DNA of 64,000 nucleotides, from assembly GCA_001939145.1 (NCBI GenBank), contig LSRX01000135.1, forward strand, positions 776,385 through 840,384, written 5' to 3'. The stretch comes from Symbiodinium microadriaticum (Eukaryota > Sar > Dinophyceae > Suessiales > Symbiodiniaceae). Shown here one piece after another: positions 12,475 through 23,000 of this stretch. The notes beneath the pieces were generated by a model. That model worked only from the letters and a program-made list of their open reading frames with translations, was not told the DNA's origin and did not search any database. A program made the translations under genes and the position numbers. Within the stretch, counting starts at the first letter, position 1; each line of letters opens with the position of its first letter.

Positions 12475-12899
12475 GAAGGATCGCTGCGCCGCAACGCAGC
12501 TTCCGCATCAGCAAGTCTGGACGCGAGCATCTCCGCAGGCAGCCCGTGAAGGGACTTCCGCAAGAAACGAACGGCCTTGGAAAAGCGGCGACTGCGAGCC
12601 TTGTGCAAGCCATTCTTAGGAGGGTACTTGCAGCACCGATGCGCCTTCAAGGACGCGTCCTCCCGAAAAGTCGGCAAGCGGTGGCAGCTCAAACAGCTCC
12701 AAGCCTGCTTCCACACAACGCGTTTTGGCCGCGGCCGAGAACGGTCAGCAGTGAGCACTGGCCAAAGCAGAGTCTGGTAACCGTCATACTCCGCGCTGGA
12801 GGTGCCATGGACACGCTTCGCCACCTTCCTGTTGGCAGCCTGGACCACACGGGCTCGCCGACGGGAGCGCCGACGCCGCTGAGCCTGGGCCGCAGCCAA
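12447..12899 (-). CDS. LINE A basic ORF with Cys/His knuckle
   Basis: A 150-codon frame. The N terminus is very basic (AQRRRRSRRRARVV). The middle holds a CxxC...HxCC cluster (CLSCHRLP, then LKAHRCC) spaced like a zinc knuckle, and the C-terminal half is helical. In LINE B a comparable cluster (WECRLCHKG with a later HLAEC) also lies just upstream of the endonuclease, so this is probably the RNA-binding end of ORF1. Confidence 0.55.
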   Translation of the reverse strand: MAAAQAQRRRRSRRRARVVQAANRKVAKRVHGTSSAEYDGYQTLLWPVLTADRSRPRPKRVVWKQAWSCLSCHRLPTFREDASLKAHRCCKYPPKNGLHKARSRRFSKAVRFLRKSLHGLPAEMLASRLADAEAALRRSDPSCRRLMQKP

Positions 12900-13638
12900 G
12901 GCCTGCCACTGCTTGTCACTGAAGGAAGGATGCTTCTCGTGCCGATGAGTTGAAACACATGCTTCGTCAAGGTCTGCCTCATGAGCGGGGGCAGCGAGGG
13001 GATTTGCGACCTCCCGAATCTCAAAGATTCTTGCCGACAGAGCCCGAACCCTTGCCCAAGGCCACCTTCCCAGCCTCCAACACAGCAGCAGCAGCCTCAG
13101 CAGCCAAGCTCAGCAGACAGACCTGGGTCATCCAATGACCCGGCTGCCGATCTAGCCCAAAGCGGCTGGCTGGGCACTTCCAGTCAAAGGCATCATCGCG
13201 AACCTCGGCAGCACTGAGCCCTCTAAAGGCACCGGTCACCGCCCTGATAGGCCCAGGAAGCCCATCACCGTCATGCCATCTAGTGAGATGCTGCCTCCTC
13301 GCCGCTGACACAACATCCCGCGAGGCATTCGAGTAGGCATAGTCGCAATGCGGGCGGTCAAAGGTGGGAATCTTACCCCCAACCGTCAAAGGATTGTCGC
13401 GATACCTCTTCTGGCACAAAGCCCAGGCGCTTGGCCCAGGCGTCTCAGGATCAACAGCAGCTTCACCAGGCACGGGAGGAAGATCAGCAGCATCAACGGA
13501 GCCCACGTCGGAGCGGGGCGCAGTACGCCTCCCCAAAGTCGGGGGAGCCCTGTTGGTAAGGTCGAGGCCTTCGAGGCGACTGTTTGGCCTCCCAACGGGG
13601 AAGCCTGACCACACAAGCTGCCCTTGCCCCCACCTCGC

Positions 13639-14544
13639 TCAAGCAGGATCTCCCAACTCGGCCTTGACAGCCTGGGCCGCAACTTCCCCAACTTCGCCAA
13701 CCAGAGCCTGATAATGGCGGTGCTGGAACCATAGAGTGAGAGGGGTGGCCTTCGAGTTGGCCGGTCCGAAGACTCTGATATCAAACTCACCATCGAGGGG
13801 CCTGACAACGAGGATCGGCTGATTGAGAGTAGAAGCAAGGGCGACCAGCTCGATCGAGCCGCCCCAGGCGTGATCACGGCCGATAAGCCTGAGATATTCG
13901 ACAAAGCCTTGGCTTTTAATGTCGCTCTGCTCAGCGTTCGGAGCGTCACCGCGCCAGAAGGCAGAGTAGGTGGCCTCATGTTTCCGCAGGTGAGTCACGC
14001 GTAAGTTGCGAAGATCAGCCGCTGACCGTCGAGAACGCCCCTGCGCAACAAGGGCCTCACTGACCGCCAAAACGAGGCAGTCTCCTTGGCCGACATTGTC
14101 GATCAGCTTCATGCCGCCAGGGATGTGCGGCCCAGTGCTGACAGGAGTGCTGCCAGTTTTCGGCCTCTTTGCAGTGGCATCGTCAGGTCCTTGACCAGGC
14201 AGCGACTTGCCATCATCCAGGCGAAGTCGATCGCCTCCACCATCGACCGTCATGTTCTCCCTCCCGTCTTGGGTCTCCTGGGCCGAAGCGACGGCTTTGC
14301 TCAGAGCAGGCTTGGTTTGCTGCTTGCGGCGCCCAGTGAAAACCTGCTTGATCTCAAGAGGCAACGCACGGTCTCGAGCATGATGGGTGTCTCGCCCAAG
14401 CCGCGAAAACTCAATCACATCACCATCAAGGTCGATGGAGAGGAAGTCGGTATCAGCAGGCATGGTAGCACGGAAAGTCCATGCCGTGGCCCCTTTAGCC
14501 ACTTTAGCCTTTCCAACGCAACGCACAGCTCCTCGAATCGGCAC
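13639..14544 (-). CDS. LINE A ORF with OTU cysteine-protease domain
   Basis: A 301-codon frame without interruption. Residues 1-70 contain AKGATAWTFRA, which resembles the RRM-like ORF1 segment of LINE B (RRAKAWKLRV). Residues about 146-282 are an OTU fold: DNVGQGDCLVLAVSEAL gives the Asp and catalytic Cys (C156), WGGSIELVALAS is the conserved middle strand, and HRHYQALV gives the catalytic His (H278). OTU enzymes cleave ubiquitin-type linkages or process polyproteins. In an element ORF it may mature the polyprotein or counter host ubiquitin marking; this role is inference. The active-site residues look intact although the element as a whole is decayed. Confidence 0.75.
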   Translation of the reverse strand: MPIRGAVRCVGKAKVAKGATAWTFRATMPADTDFLSIDLDGDVIEFSRLGRDTHHARDRALPLEIKQVFTGRRKQQTKPALSKAVASAQETQDGRENMTVDGGGDRLRLDDGKSLPGQGPDDATAKRPKTGSTPVSTGPHIPGGMKLIDNVGQGDCLVLAVSEALVAQGRSRRSAADLRNLRVTHLRKHEATYSAFWRGDAPNAEQSDIKSQGFVEYLRLIGRDHAWGGSIELVALASTLNQPILVVRPLDGEFDIRVFGPANSKATPLTLWFQHRHYQALVGEVGEVAAQAVKAELGDPA

Positions 14545-15257
14545 TCAGCAAGGAACTCAGCGACGTCCTCGACGCACCAGGAGCGCGGGACACCACAGAC
14601 GCCGAAGAGTGCGGGGCTTGGCGAGCTCGGCGTCGGAAGCCACCCGCCTGACGCCGAGCATGCGAATCAAGCCCTCACCCCGTGGCCTCAGCACCTCCTG
14701 GGCCGCGGGTGAGTTGCCACTGCCACGTATCCTCGATGCTACCGAGAGAATGAGCAGCCCAAGTCCAAGCCCTGAAGTGCGCTCCAGGGTTCTTGGTGAT
14801 CTCAGCCCACGCCTTCTCTCCCTTCTCACACAGTACACCCAGTCAGAGTGCACACGAAGCACAGAAGTGCTCTGAACAACCGGAGCCTTGGGCTTGATCA
14901 CAGTCGGCCTGAGGGACGGCGCTTCAGGAGAGCACTGGGCCATCCAGACAGAGGCCACACGAAGATTGTTCCTCCAGGTGCCCGGAACTCGGGCCTCAGT
15001 CCACTCGACTTCTGCAAACTCCTGACGCCCAGCCTCGAGCGCACCATCGCCCTTGAGCAACACAAAAGTGATGTCCGGAGCATTCTCACTCGATTGCACT
15101 AGCGTGCGAAAGCGCTCCAGCTCGCCAGCGGTCTTGGGGTAGACAACATAGTCCAGGGTGTGGTCCTCCCACACCTCGTCGATGGTGCTCACGACCACAG
15201 CGCCATGATCCCAATCAGCAGCACGAGGGCACCAGTCAGCGGCACGCATGGGCCCAT

Positions 15258-16721
15258 TCACGCCAGAGCCTTTGTCCTTGTCAGCACCGCGTCCCTTGCC
15301 AGAGCCCTTGGCAGCAGCCGTTGCACAACACGAGTGGGCAGCGGGCCTCCCTTCTTCTTGCCCTTGGGCTTGCGTCGACTGACAGTCTGCCAGCCACCAT
15401 CGTCAACAGAAGCAACCGACGGCCGCCTCGTGGCAGCTGAGAGCTCCTCGCCCCACCGTGACGTCGAAGACTCCTCGCCCCACCATGCCTCATTGGCACC
15501 AGCACAGCCACCCCCATTCCAGCTGGACGAAGGATCCTGCCAGGCATCAGCCTGAACAGCACGTCTGTGCCTCCATCGAGGCGCCGACGGAGCAGCCCAT
15601 TCAGCAGATGTAGTTGCTCCACGCTCCCCAGTCCACTGCTGCAGCAAGCGTTGCAAAGCGCGAAAGGGGTCAGCCGGCCGAGCCCAAAGCAGCTGCTCCA
15701 GTTGATGAAATAACGCCTCCGACCCATCATCGGCACCTTGGTCATTTTCATCCTCGTTGCCCCAATCCTCCAGAAGGCTATGGAGCCCATGAAGCAATCT
15801 CTCAGTCCTCTTGCGTCGTGTGGCACTCGAGCCACCTGAACCTCCACGGAGCGGATCAACCTGGGCATCACAGTCAAAACCAGCCCTGGCATCAGCCGAT
15901 CCACCTCCGACTCCCTGAGCCAAAGCGCCTCCGGCCACAAATCCGCCACCGAATTCCTGAGCCAAAACGCCTCCGTCCGCACATCCACCACCAAAGTCCT
16001 GAACCAAAGGAGTACCAGCAGCACGTCCTCCAGCCACAGCATCAGCCACAAAAACGTTCATGATGACATCGGCACCACTACTGCAACCACAAGCTGCAAA
16101 GGCATCAGCCGATCCACCGCCGGCTCCCTGAGCCAAAGCGCCTCCGGCCGCACATCTGCCGCGGAAATCCCGAGCCAGAGCACCGCCGGCCGCACATCCA
16201 CCACCGAACTCCTGAACCAAAGGAGTTTCAGCAGCACGTCCTCCAGCCACAGCATCAGCCACAAAAACGTTCATGATGACATCGGCGTCACTACTTCCAT
16301 GAACTGCACATGGCGAGGCAAATCCTCCTCCATCCCCCGAAGGAGAAAAATTGTAAGCAGCGGCATCGGCGCCACAAAGGGATTTCGCCTTGAAGACGCG
16401 AAGCGCGCAGGCATGGCGAGGCCACACCGCAATCCATCGAACACGCCCGCGGCCTCGTAAAGCACAAAGCTGGACGCTACCTCGGAACATAAGAGGGGTG
16501 ACGTCCTCTGAAACTAAGCCTCTTCCGGCCCGCTCGTTGAGTGGCCCAAGCAGCTGCACAATAGCTCCCAGCCACCGTAGGTGGCGCATGCTGAAGAGAA
16601 GGGGGAAGCAAACGCTTCTTGCGCTTCCGTCTTCTCCACCATCTCCTGCGAAACGAAGACCGCGAAGCTCCCACAGCCCGACGGTCACCAGTGGCACCCA
16701 GGTCAATCCAAAGGGGACCAC
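15258..16721 (-). CDS. LINE A ORF1, Gly/Ala-rich with helical domain (decayed element)
   Basis: An open frame of 487 codons. Roughly residues 120-290 are Gly/Ala-rich and contain a repeated block: the motif VIMNVFVADAVAGGRAA occurs twice, about 65 residues apart, each followed by GGG-C/F-AGGALA-like units. Residues about 300-370 form a charged helical segment (LLHGLHSLLEDW, then FHQLEQLLWARPADPFRALQ) that has a clear counterpart in LINE B at 43.7-43.8 kb (ILDGLASLLDSIWDDEA). The last part is basic (SRRKPKGKKKGG). This is probably a nucleic-acid-binding ORF1 protein. Whether it is still translated is unknown. Confidence 0.6.
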   Translation of the reverse strand: MVPFGLTWVPLVTVGLWELRGLRFAGDGGEDGSARSVCFPLLFSMRHLRWLGAIVQLLGPLNERAGRGLVSEDVTPLMFRGSVQLCALRGRGRVRWIAVWPRHACALRVFKAKSLCGADAAAYNFSPSGDGGGFASPCAVHGSSDADVIMNVFVADAVAGGRAAETPLVQEFGGGCAAGGALARDFRGRCAAGGALAQGAGGGSADAFAACGCSSGADVIMNVFVADAVAGGRAAGTPLVQDFGGGCADGGVLAQEFGGGFVAGGALAQGVGGGSADARAGFDCDAQVDPLRGGSGGSSATRRKRTERLLHGLHSLLEDWGNEDENDQGADDGSEALFHQLEQLLWARPADPFRALQRLLQQWTGERGATTSAEWAAPSAPRWRHRRAVQADAWQDPSSSWNGGGCAGANEAWWGEESSTSRWGEELSAATRRPSVASVDDGGWQTVSRRKPKGKKKGGPLPTRVVQRLLPRALARDAVLTRTKALA

Positions 16722-16980
16722 AGCACAACCACAAAAGAAATCGGCCCTCCATCACTAGGGCCAAAGCCTGAAGGCATAAAATGGTGCAGGCCCCCGCAGC
16801 TTGCACCAGACTGCAACAGAAAAGAAACATCGCCAAGCTCCCACTGCATTGGCGATCCGAATTGCTAGTGCTGCCCATCGTGGAAATGTAGAAGCGGACA
16901 CGGCAGCGACATCTGGAGAAGTATTCGTACCTACTCGCCAGTGGGCCCGCACGCACCTCGTGGAGGTTCTTCTCTAGCGT

Positions 16981-17004
16981 GCCTACTACTACTAGTACTA
17001 CTAG

Positions 17005-17050
<46 letters not shown>

Positions 17051-17110
17051 GCTACTGCTAGTACTACTGCTGCTATGACTATGACGACGACGACCACTAC
17101 TACTAGTCAT
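16981..17110. repeat. TAC/TAG triplet array
   Basis: About 130 bp of TAC with TAG, TGC and GAC interruptions on the 5' side of LINE A. It has the same strand sense as the TAC-rich array at the element's other end, so the element may have inserted into a TAC array. Confidence 0.95.
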
Positions 17111-17639
17111 CTGCAAACAACCTGGCACAGCATAGCAGAGTCGGCTGCGAGACACATGTCATCGATGTGTAAGCCCATGCCTACCAATGCGTCGGCGAGC
17201 CTTTCTTCAAGAATTCTCGCGACAGTCGGGTTGCCACGGAGCCTTTGCAGCAAAGCTTTGCATGAAGCATTGACTCTGGGGCGCATGGTTCAGTCGGGGC
17301 CAGTGTTAATAATACTTCCCGGCCAAATCACACGTTCCTCTGCGATCCTTTACGGCACATGGCTTTGCGTGTTGCAGAGAACTAACTCATGTCCAGGTCA
17401 GTCTAGCCGTGAACAAGCTCGCAGGTGCTCCGTGATGCGGATCCCCCAAACAATCGAGATGTGAAGCAGGCCGCAGAGACGAGGTAATTAATCCAAGCTC
17501 CGTAAAAATAAATACCCCTATATTTAAAAGCCTTTTTTCCGGAAATCCTGGGCAAAGAAATCCCCCTATATTTTTTCAGGGAAAAAATTTCGTCCCTTAA
17601 CCAGTTTTGTCAACAAATAGAGTCTACGATGGGAGTTAG

Positions 17640-17880
17640 GAGCCCAAAATGTACTACTTTACTGGAACTAGAGGCTTAGTAGAGGCTACTTTACTGCAAT
17701 GAGAGGCTTAGTAGAGCTTAAAACTTACTGCTTTACTGCAGTTAGAGGCTGACTAGGAGGCTTAAAGCTTGCTGCTTTACTGCGGTTAGAGGCTTCGTGG
17801 AGGCTTAAAGCGTACTACTTTACTGTAATTAGAGGCTTAGTACTGCAATTAGAAGCTTAGTATAGGCTTCGAACTTACTC
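17640..17880. repeat. Degenerate ~50-bp tandem repeat
   Basis: Five to six imperfect units built around TTTACTGCA-TTAGAGGCTTAGTAG and GGCTTAAAGCTTACTGC. AT-rich runs with CCCCTATA motifs lie just upstream (17510-17590). No coding potential was seen. Confidence 0.8.
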
Positions 17881-20826
17881 ACGGGCTTATAAATACGGGG
17901 CTCCCCCACTATTGCAGGGGACGGATTACAGGAAAATATAGGCAGGCCCGCGGAAGGAAACACGCGCTCACCGAGGTAGAGGCTTGTCGCGGATTAAAGA
18001 CCTGGCGCTGGCATCGTCTGTCACATCCCCTAGAGCGCCGCATGCATTCGGAACCCTCGGTCAAGTCACGCTGAGACTGCTCGATTCTACGGTTTGCACG
18101 AGGACGGACTTCGAACACATTTAGGGTCAGGTTCCGACTCTTCAGGTTTGCCGGCAGAACCCACAGGCTTTCAAAATCATTTAACGGTGCATAGTTCTCG
18201 ATCATGTTTGTCTTTTTCCAACACTCGGCGTACGATTTCCATTTGCATGAACCCTAGCCAATCAGTGCCTCAATGAACCTATGAATGTCAAGCTTTGTCC
18301 ATCGAGTACCGGATACTTGCCACAAGCTGTTGGCATTCGGTGACGGGCCAGCGTCGCAGGGTGCGACGAATATCAAATCAACCATTTGAGCAGATCTGAA
18401 ACTGGGAACTGATATTTAAAAGCCCAGGATGTGGCAACTTCCCAGATCGCCACGGAGAGGATTCATCCTCTCTCGGCTTGGCGGTAGCCCCCAGTCACTG
18501 CAGTAGCTGCGGCCTCTGGGCCGCGGCCCCTAAACCACACCAACCGCGAAAACTCGAAACCTGATTCTACACCGAAAACCCAGAACCCTGTTGCACACTG
18601 GCAAACCCGAAACATAAATTGTACAACCGAAACCCTATTATACACCCTAAACCAACAAACAGGGCCGTCCGGCTTGAGCGCTTCCATGAGCTCATTTGTC
18701 CATGGCCCGAGCAGTGGGCTTGGTCTAGCGGCTTGTGACGTGTGATTCAGGTTCACGTGGGCTTCTTCCGAGTTTTGGTTTTGGTGGTTTCGGGCTTAGG
18801 CTGTTGGATGTTTCGGAGCCGGAGGTTAGGGGCTTAAGGTTTTAAGGTTCGGGTTTTAAGGTTTAAATTCAAATCTAAGGGACAAGCTGGGCGCACTGCA
18901 GGCGCACGACGCTAAGTTGGACACGGCAGCGAACGAACATCCAATTGACACGTGCTGGCATCGGGCAAGGTTGCGTAGCGGCAATACTTTCCTCGACAGG
19001 CTGCTTGCACTTGTGTCTGAGTAACTTATGTTATATATGTTCTATATTGTTATATTGTGCTGTACGATACTATACCATACTATGTTATATTTTGTTTTGC
19101 TATCCTGGATTATGAAGCAACTTTATGCATCTTTCGCATCTTTTTGGCGATTCCTGCCCTGCTCGAGGGCGAAGCCTGGCCAACGAGCTGGCAAAGCTGG
19201 GTCTGACAAGGAGGTATAATACGATAATGATAATTTAATAAAAATAGAAATAATAATAATAATAATGATAATAAGAATAATAATAAATAATCATAGTAAT
19301 CATAATACGATATAACCCAACATTGGACCCAACATAATATACTGTTATATGGTACAGGGATGTAGTCAAAATGTAAGAGGTGAATTTGTGCTGTGCTACT
19401 TCATCTTCACGGGCTTTTAGCATGAACAACTTCAACTTCGAGCATGCGCTTGTGAAATCGCAATCGGAGCTACGTAGGGTATCTCCGACATGAAGATCGG
19501 TACTACTTGCGCATGCCTGCTCCAACTCAATGGGCCCAGGATCCAGATGTCAAGACTTTCTCACGACACGGCTGTTCCCAGGAATTAGAGCAATAAAGTT
19601 GAACTCTTGCCCGGGATGACTCTTCAGACCAACTGGACGCAGCACCTGCAAAGCTCAGCTATGTTCAGTTTTTGAAAGCGGCCGCTTTTGAAAGAGGAAA
19701 GGGAGCTGCAACCGTCTCCCTTTCATAGGTATCAGGTCGAAGCGTTCATCAGACGTATCACTTCGCAGGTTTTGGATAGTTCAGCCTCCAGATGCATTAT
19801 GGAACACTCTGGGCTGGGGTTTGTGGTCCTCTTGTGTTGCATGAAAAATTGACAGGGACTCCTTGCACTCATTACTGCACGATGAAATCGAAACGGGCGA
19901 TGCTTCTCGTGTCTCTGAGTTCAGCTTGAAAAGGCTGATGCCTTTGTTTGATTAAGGGATGACCTTCAATCCTTGTACCAGGTGGCGCTGCCGTCTTTCA
20001 CCTTTCGCTAGCCTGCTTTTGCACGCAAATTCGAAGTGGCTCCGTTCCGACCGAATTGCCGCTCCACCCCGCGCGTCTCCTGCCACTCCCGACTGCTGAG
20101 CTCTTGCTCCACTGCGCAGCCTAGTTGCTAGTCTTCAGACTTGCCAAGGCAGAGGCGGCCTGGCCTTCTTCTCCACATCGCGCAGAACCTTTCGAACCTC
20201 CTGCGCACTCTGCACACAAAGCCAGAAAGCCTTACTACCACTTCGGGGCAAGCAGCTTTAAGTGTATAACAGCAACAGCCTTGGGTAGGACATCTCCTGG
20301 ACAATGCCCTTCCCAGTCCGACAGCCTGAAACCGGTACCCCGATCGCAATTTCGGCAATCCAACGTCGAAGCCCTGTAGGATAGTGACGGATTGTGTTGG
20401 CAATAGCAGATTGCCAAAGCACAAGGCTTCATGATTCAGGGCTTTCCACCAATCAGGCAACACATGTATGCAGAACATATTATTTGCGTAAAGCCCGCCC
20501 AGCTCCTAAACATGCAAACCTTGCCGCTCCTTAGCTCACGAATTTATTGACATGACAGTCCGTGTCTGTGGTGTGTGTGTGTGTGTGCATGTGTGTACGG
20601 CTACGTGTGTGGCAGCCGTGGCGGCTGTGGGTGCGGATTGCGGGCGAGCATGCCGTGAAAGAAGACATGTCCTTGTCCGCAGCAACGATTTGTGGGCTCG
20701 GCCTGCGGACAGACAGTGGCCAGACAGTACACGCCGAAAGTGCATGTCCACTAACCACCACAGATTGGATTGCTATGAGGCAGACGGGCTCTGCTAGGCC
20801 AGCAAATCGTCGACACTTCTTTTCGC

Positions 20827-21087
20827 TCAGCCGGGCAAGTCCATGTCGTCGGGTAGGGGTGTCGTCTTCGAAGGCATTCTTTCCAGGGGTGGCGGCGGCA
20901 AACCCATCTCTGGCTCGTCGGGCTCTGCTGTAGGCATTGGCAGTGGAGGCAAACTCATCCGTGGCGACTGCGGCGTCGATTCCGCCGCTCCTTGCATGAT
21001 CAGACACACAGCTATGCACAGACTGCCCGTGCACAGGAGTAGAGCCGACTGTGAAGCACATAGAACCTGGCATGTTCTGATGTCCAA
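20827..21087 (-). CDS. Candidate small protein, hydrophobic segment plus Pro-rich tail
   Basis: 86 codons. Residues about 12-33 form a membrane or signal segment (SALLLCTGSLCIAVCLIM). Residues 36-86 are Pro/Met/acid-rich with repeated LPPLP and LPPPP motifs and end MDLPG. A longer overlapping minus-strand frame (21208-20531) runs into a TG microsatellite and looks less natural. No family is recognised and there is no exon partner; it could be a single-exon orphan gene or chance. Confidence 0.25.
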   Translation of the reverse strand: MDIRTCQVLCASQSALLLCTGSLCIAVCLIMQGAAESTPQSPRMSLPPLPMPTAEPDEPEMGLPPPPLERMPSKTTPLPDDMDLPG

Positions 21088-21329
21088 ACATCAAAATCTC
21101 CTGTCCTCGCTGGTCGATGGCTTTCACCTCCTGAGAAGCCGAGGCCTGGCACAAATTGGTCAACATCTTCGACAAAACCGGTCTCCTCATACTTCCTCGT
21201 CCTGCCACTGCTGCTCCTCTCCCTCCTTCGCCTCCTCCTCTTCCCCCATCCCATGACGAGAAGGACGACTGCAGGTGATGCGCCTACTATTGCTACTGCT
21301 ACCGTCTGCTATAGCTGCTACAACTACTG

Positions 21330-21470
21330 CTGCAGCAGCAGCAGCGGCAGTGCCGCCGCCGCCGCCGCCGCCNCCAGCACCAGCACCAGCACCAGCACCA
21401 GCACCAGCACCAGCACCAGCACCAGCGCCAGCACCAGCACCAGCACCAGCACCAGCACCAGCACCACCAC
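21330..21470. repeat. CAG, GCC and CAGCAC repeats with an ambiguous base
   Basis: Runs of CAG, GCC and then CAGCAC hexamers. Position 21373 is N, so the array length may be misassembled. Confidence 0.95.
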
Positions 21471-22565
21471 GGTGTTGGTGGTGGTGGTTGCTGCTAATCT
21501 CTTTCCACTTCCTTCATCCACCACACTCCCTCGCGTGGACAAGAAATTCAACCAAGCCTATGCAACTTCACCGCCCCACTAGCTTGAGGGTCGCACCTGC
21601 GTGGCCACTGGATCTGTCGCTTCCTGCCTGCAGAGGGCAGTTTCGCTTGAACGTTGGGTCTGGCAATCCATGGCACAGACTGCGTGTTGTGCGGGGGTTC
21701 CTGTACCGGCACCGTATTGCTCGATCGCCGCTGTTTTTCGTTTTCACTTTTCCGATTGTGGAAGGACGTTGCACAGAGCTGTTACAGCCTGTAGACTAGC
21801 TGGGCCGCGCTTGGGTTTCTGTCGGGAGGCGCAGGAGAGATGGCCCATCTCTATGCCCGACTGCTACCCGCCAGATGCATCTGAGCATTTGCCGGATTCA
21901 CTCCGCTCAAGGAGGTTCGGATTGCTTAGCCGGGGCCCAACCCCAGCATCGTCCGAATGTCGGAGACGTAGCCAACATAGCAATCGCGACACCCAGTTGC
22001 GGCCACTGAAAACCCTGCATGCAGGGAGCACCCAAGTAGACTTCTAACTTTTGGCTAGACACGCATCTTCGTGCCCTGCCCATGGGCTTTACAGAAGACG
22101 CAATGCAGTGCGACACATGACCATGGAGCACGAACGTGGAGAGGCGGAAGCGAGGGGTCTTCAGAGACCTCGCTGTAGATGAGAGGGCATGAAGCAGATG
22201 CGTGGCCGCCAGCAACAGCATGCCTATCATAGCCTCCTGACTACGGCCACATCGTCACCAGGCCAGGACAAGCACCAACAGCCACACACCAGCAAGAGTT
22301 GACAATGGCAATGAACTGGTACCTGGTTGTAGGGTCGTAGCTTCTTGCGAGATCGTCTCTTAGCTGTGCTTGTAGTCATCATCAACTGAAGGAGTCATTG
22401 AGAGCCCCCCGAGCGCAAGCTCCGCGCCTCGCTGTGGTTTCGTCCAGGTTGGGGAAGGCACTCCGCTCCACCCTCGACTCTCGCAGAGTACAGGGTTTAG
22501 GGCACATGTGCCCTTATAAGACAGAAGCCAAGCCACTTCAAGTACCTCCAAAGCCCACTTCCGCA

Positions 22566-22970
22566 CTTCTCGTCAAAGTAGGTGCCGTTGGAGGTTCGCA
22601 GAGACTCCTTCGCAAAATGTGTCATCAACTGATAGCAACTTCGACTGAGGCTGTCGACTCCAACGGATTCACATTATCGGTCTTGGACATACATTCCCTC
22701 CATTTCCCTCCCGATTAGAGTACTGCGGGTACTCACCTATACTCACCACATACGACGACGAGGGGGAACTGCAGAGCTCTGTGTGCACACGACCTGCATG
22801 CAACATGTGTGCCTTGACGGGATGTCGCAACCTCAAGCTTACACACCAAACGCAAACAATCCCGGGGGTCGAAGATGAAGTCTGAACCCCCCCCTCCCCC
22901 CCACCTCTTCGATGGCCTCAAATGGGTCACAAAGGAGTTTCAACCTTGGCGGCTTGTGCTCGCGGAGGGC
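22566..22970 (-). CDS. Candidate exons of an unidentified minus-strand gene
   Basis: Two short stretches look coding. 22970-22945 reads ALREHKPPR between an AG|G acceptor and a GT donor. From 22607 a second stretch reads ESLRTSNGTYFDEK after an AG|G acceptor. Their phases do not join directly, so a linking exon would be needed. A plus-strand frame over the first stretch (FDGLKWVTKEFQPWRLVLAE) also looks plausible, so even the strand is unsure. Confidence 0.22.
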
Positions 22971-23000
22971 CTTCTCATTGAGGGCTGCTATCAGCGTCAC

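Larger units (their letters stand above)
11591..16770 (-). mobile_element. LINE A: non-LTR retrotransposon, OTU and RNase H, RT missing
   Basis: Reading on the minus strand, the order is a long Gly/Ala-rich ORF1 (16721-15258), a continuing ORF1 part in another frame (15261-14557), an ORF with an OTU protease (14544-13639), an unassigned ORF (13614-13021), a basic ORF with a Cys/His knuckle (12899-12447), the N terminus of an AP-type endonuclease (12474-12268) and an RNase H domain (about 12150-11659). No reverse-transcriptase motif fits in the 120 bp between endonuclease and RNase H, so the middle of ORF2 has been deleted. Frame changes at four or more points show it is a decayed copy. It shares the ORF1 helical domain with LINE B but differs in having OTU and RNase H. 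Element ends are approximate. Confidence 0.85.
17111..22430. other. Region without a firm gene
   Basis: Apart from the tandem repeat at 17640-17880, it holds AT-rich repeats at 19020-19345, a TG run near 20570-20600 and a GCC/CAGCAC array at 21330-21470. A minus-strand frame at 21087-20827 (86 codons) has a hydrophobic stretch (ALLLCTGSLCIAVCLIM) followed by a Pro-rich tail and could be a small anchored or secreted protein. A minus frame at 22230-21907 starts with a hydrophobic MIGMLLLAATHLLHAL. Neither has a recognised family or a supporting exon context. Confidence 0.45.

Noticed and set aside
11659-16721. Plus-strand frames through LINE A (for example 11890-12549 and 14086-14712)
   Set aside because: They are antisense shadows; all recognisable motifs lie on the minus strand.
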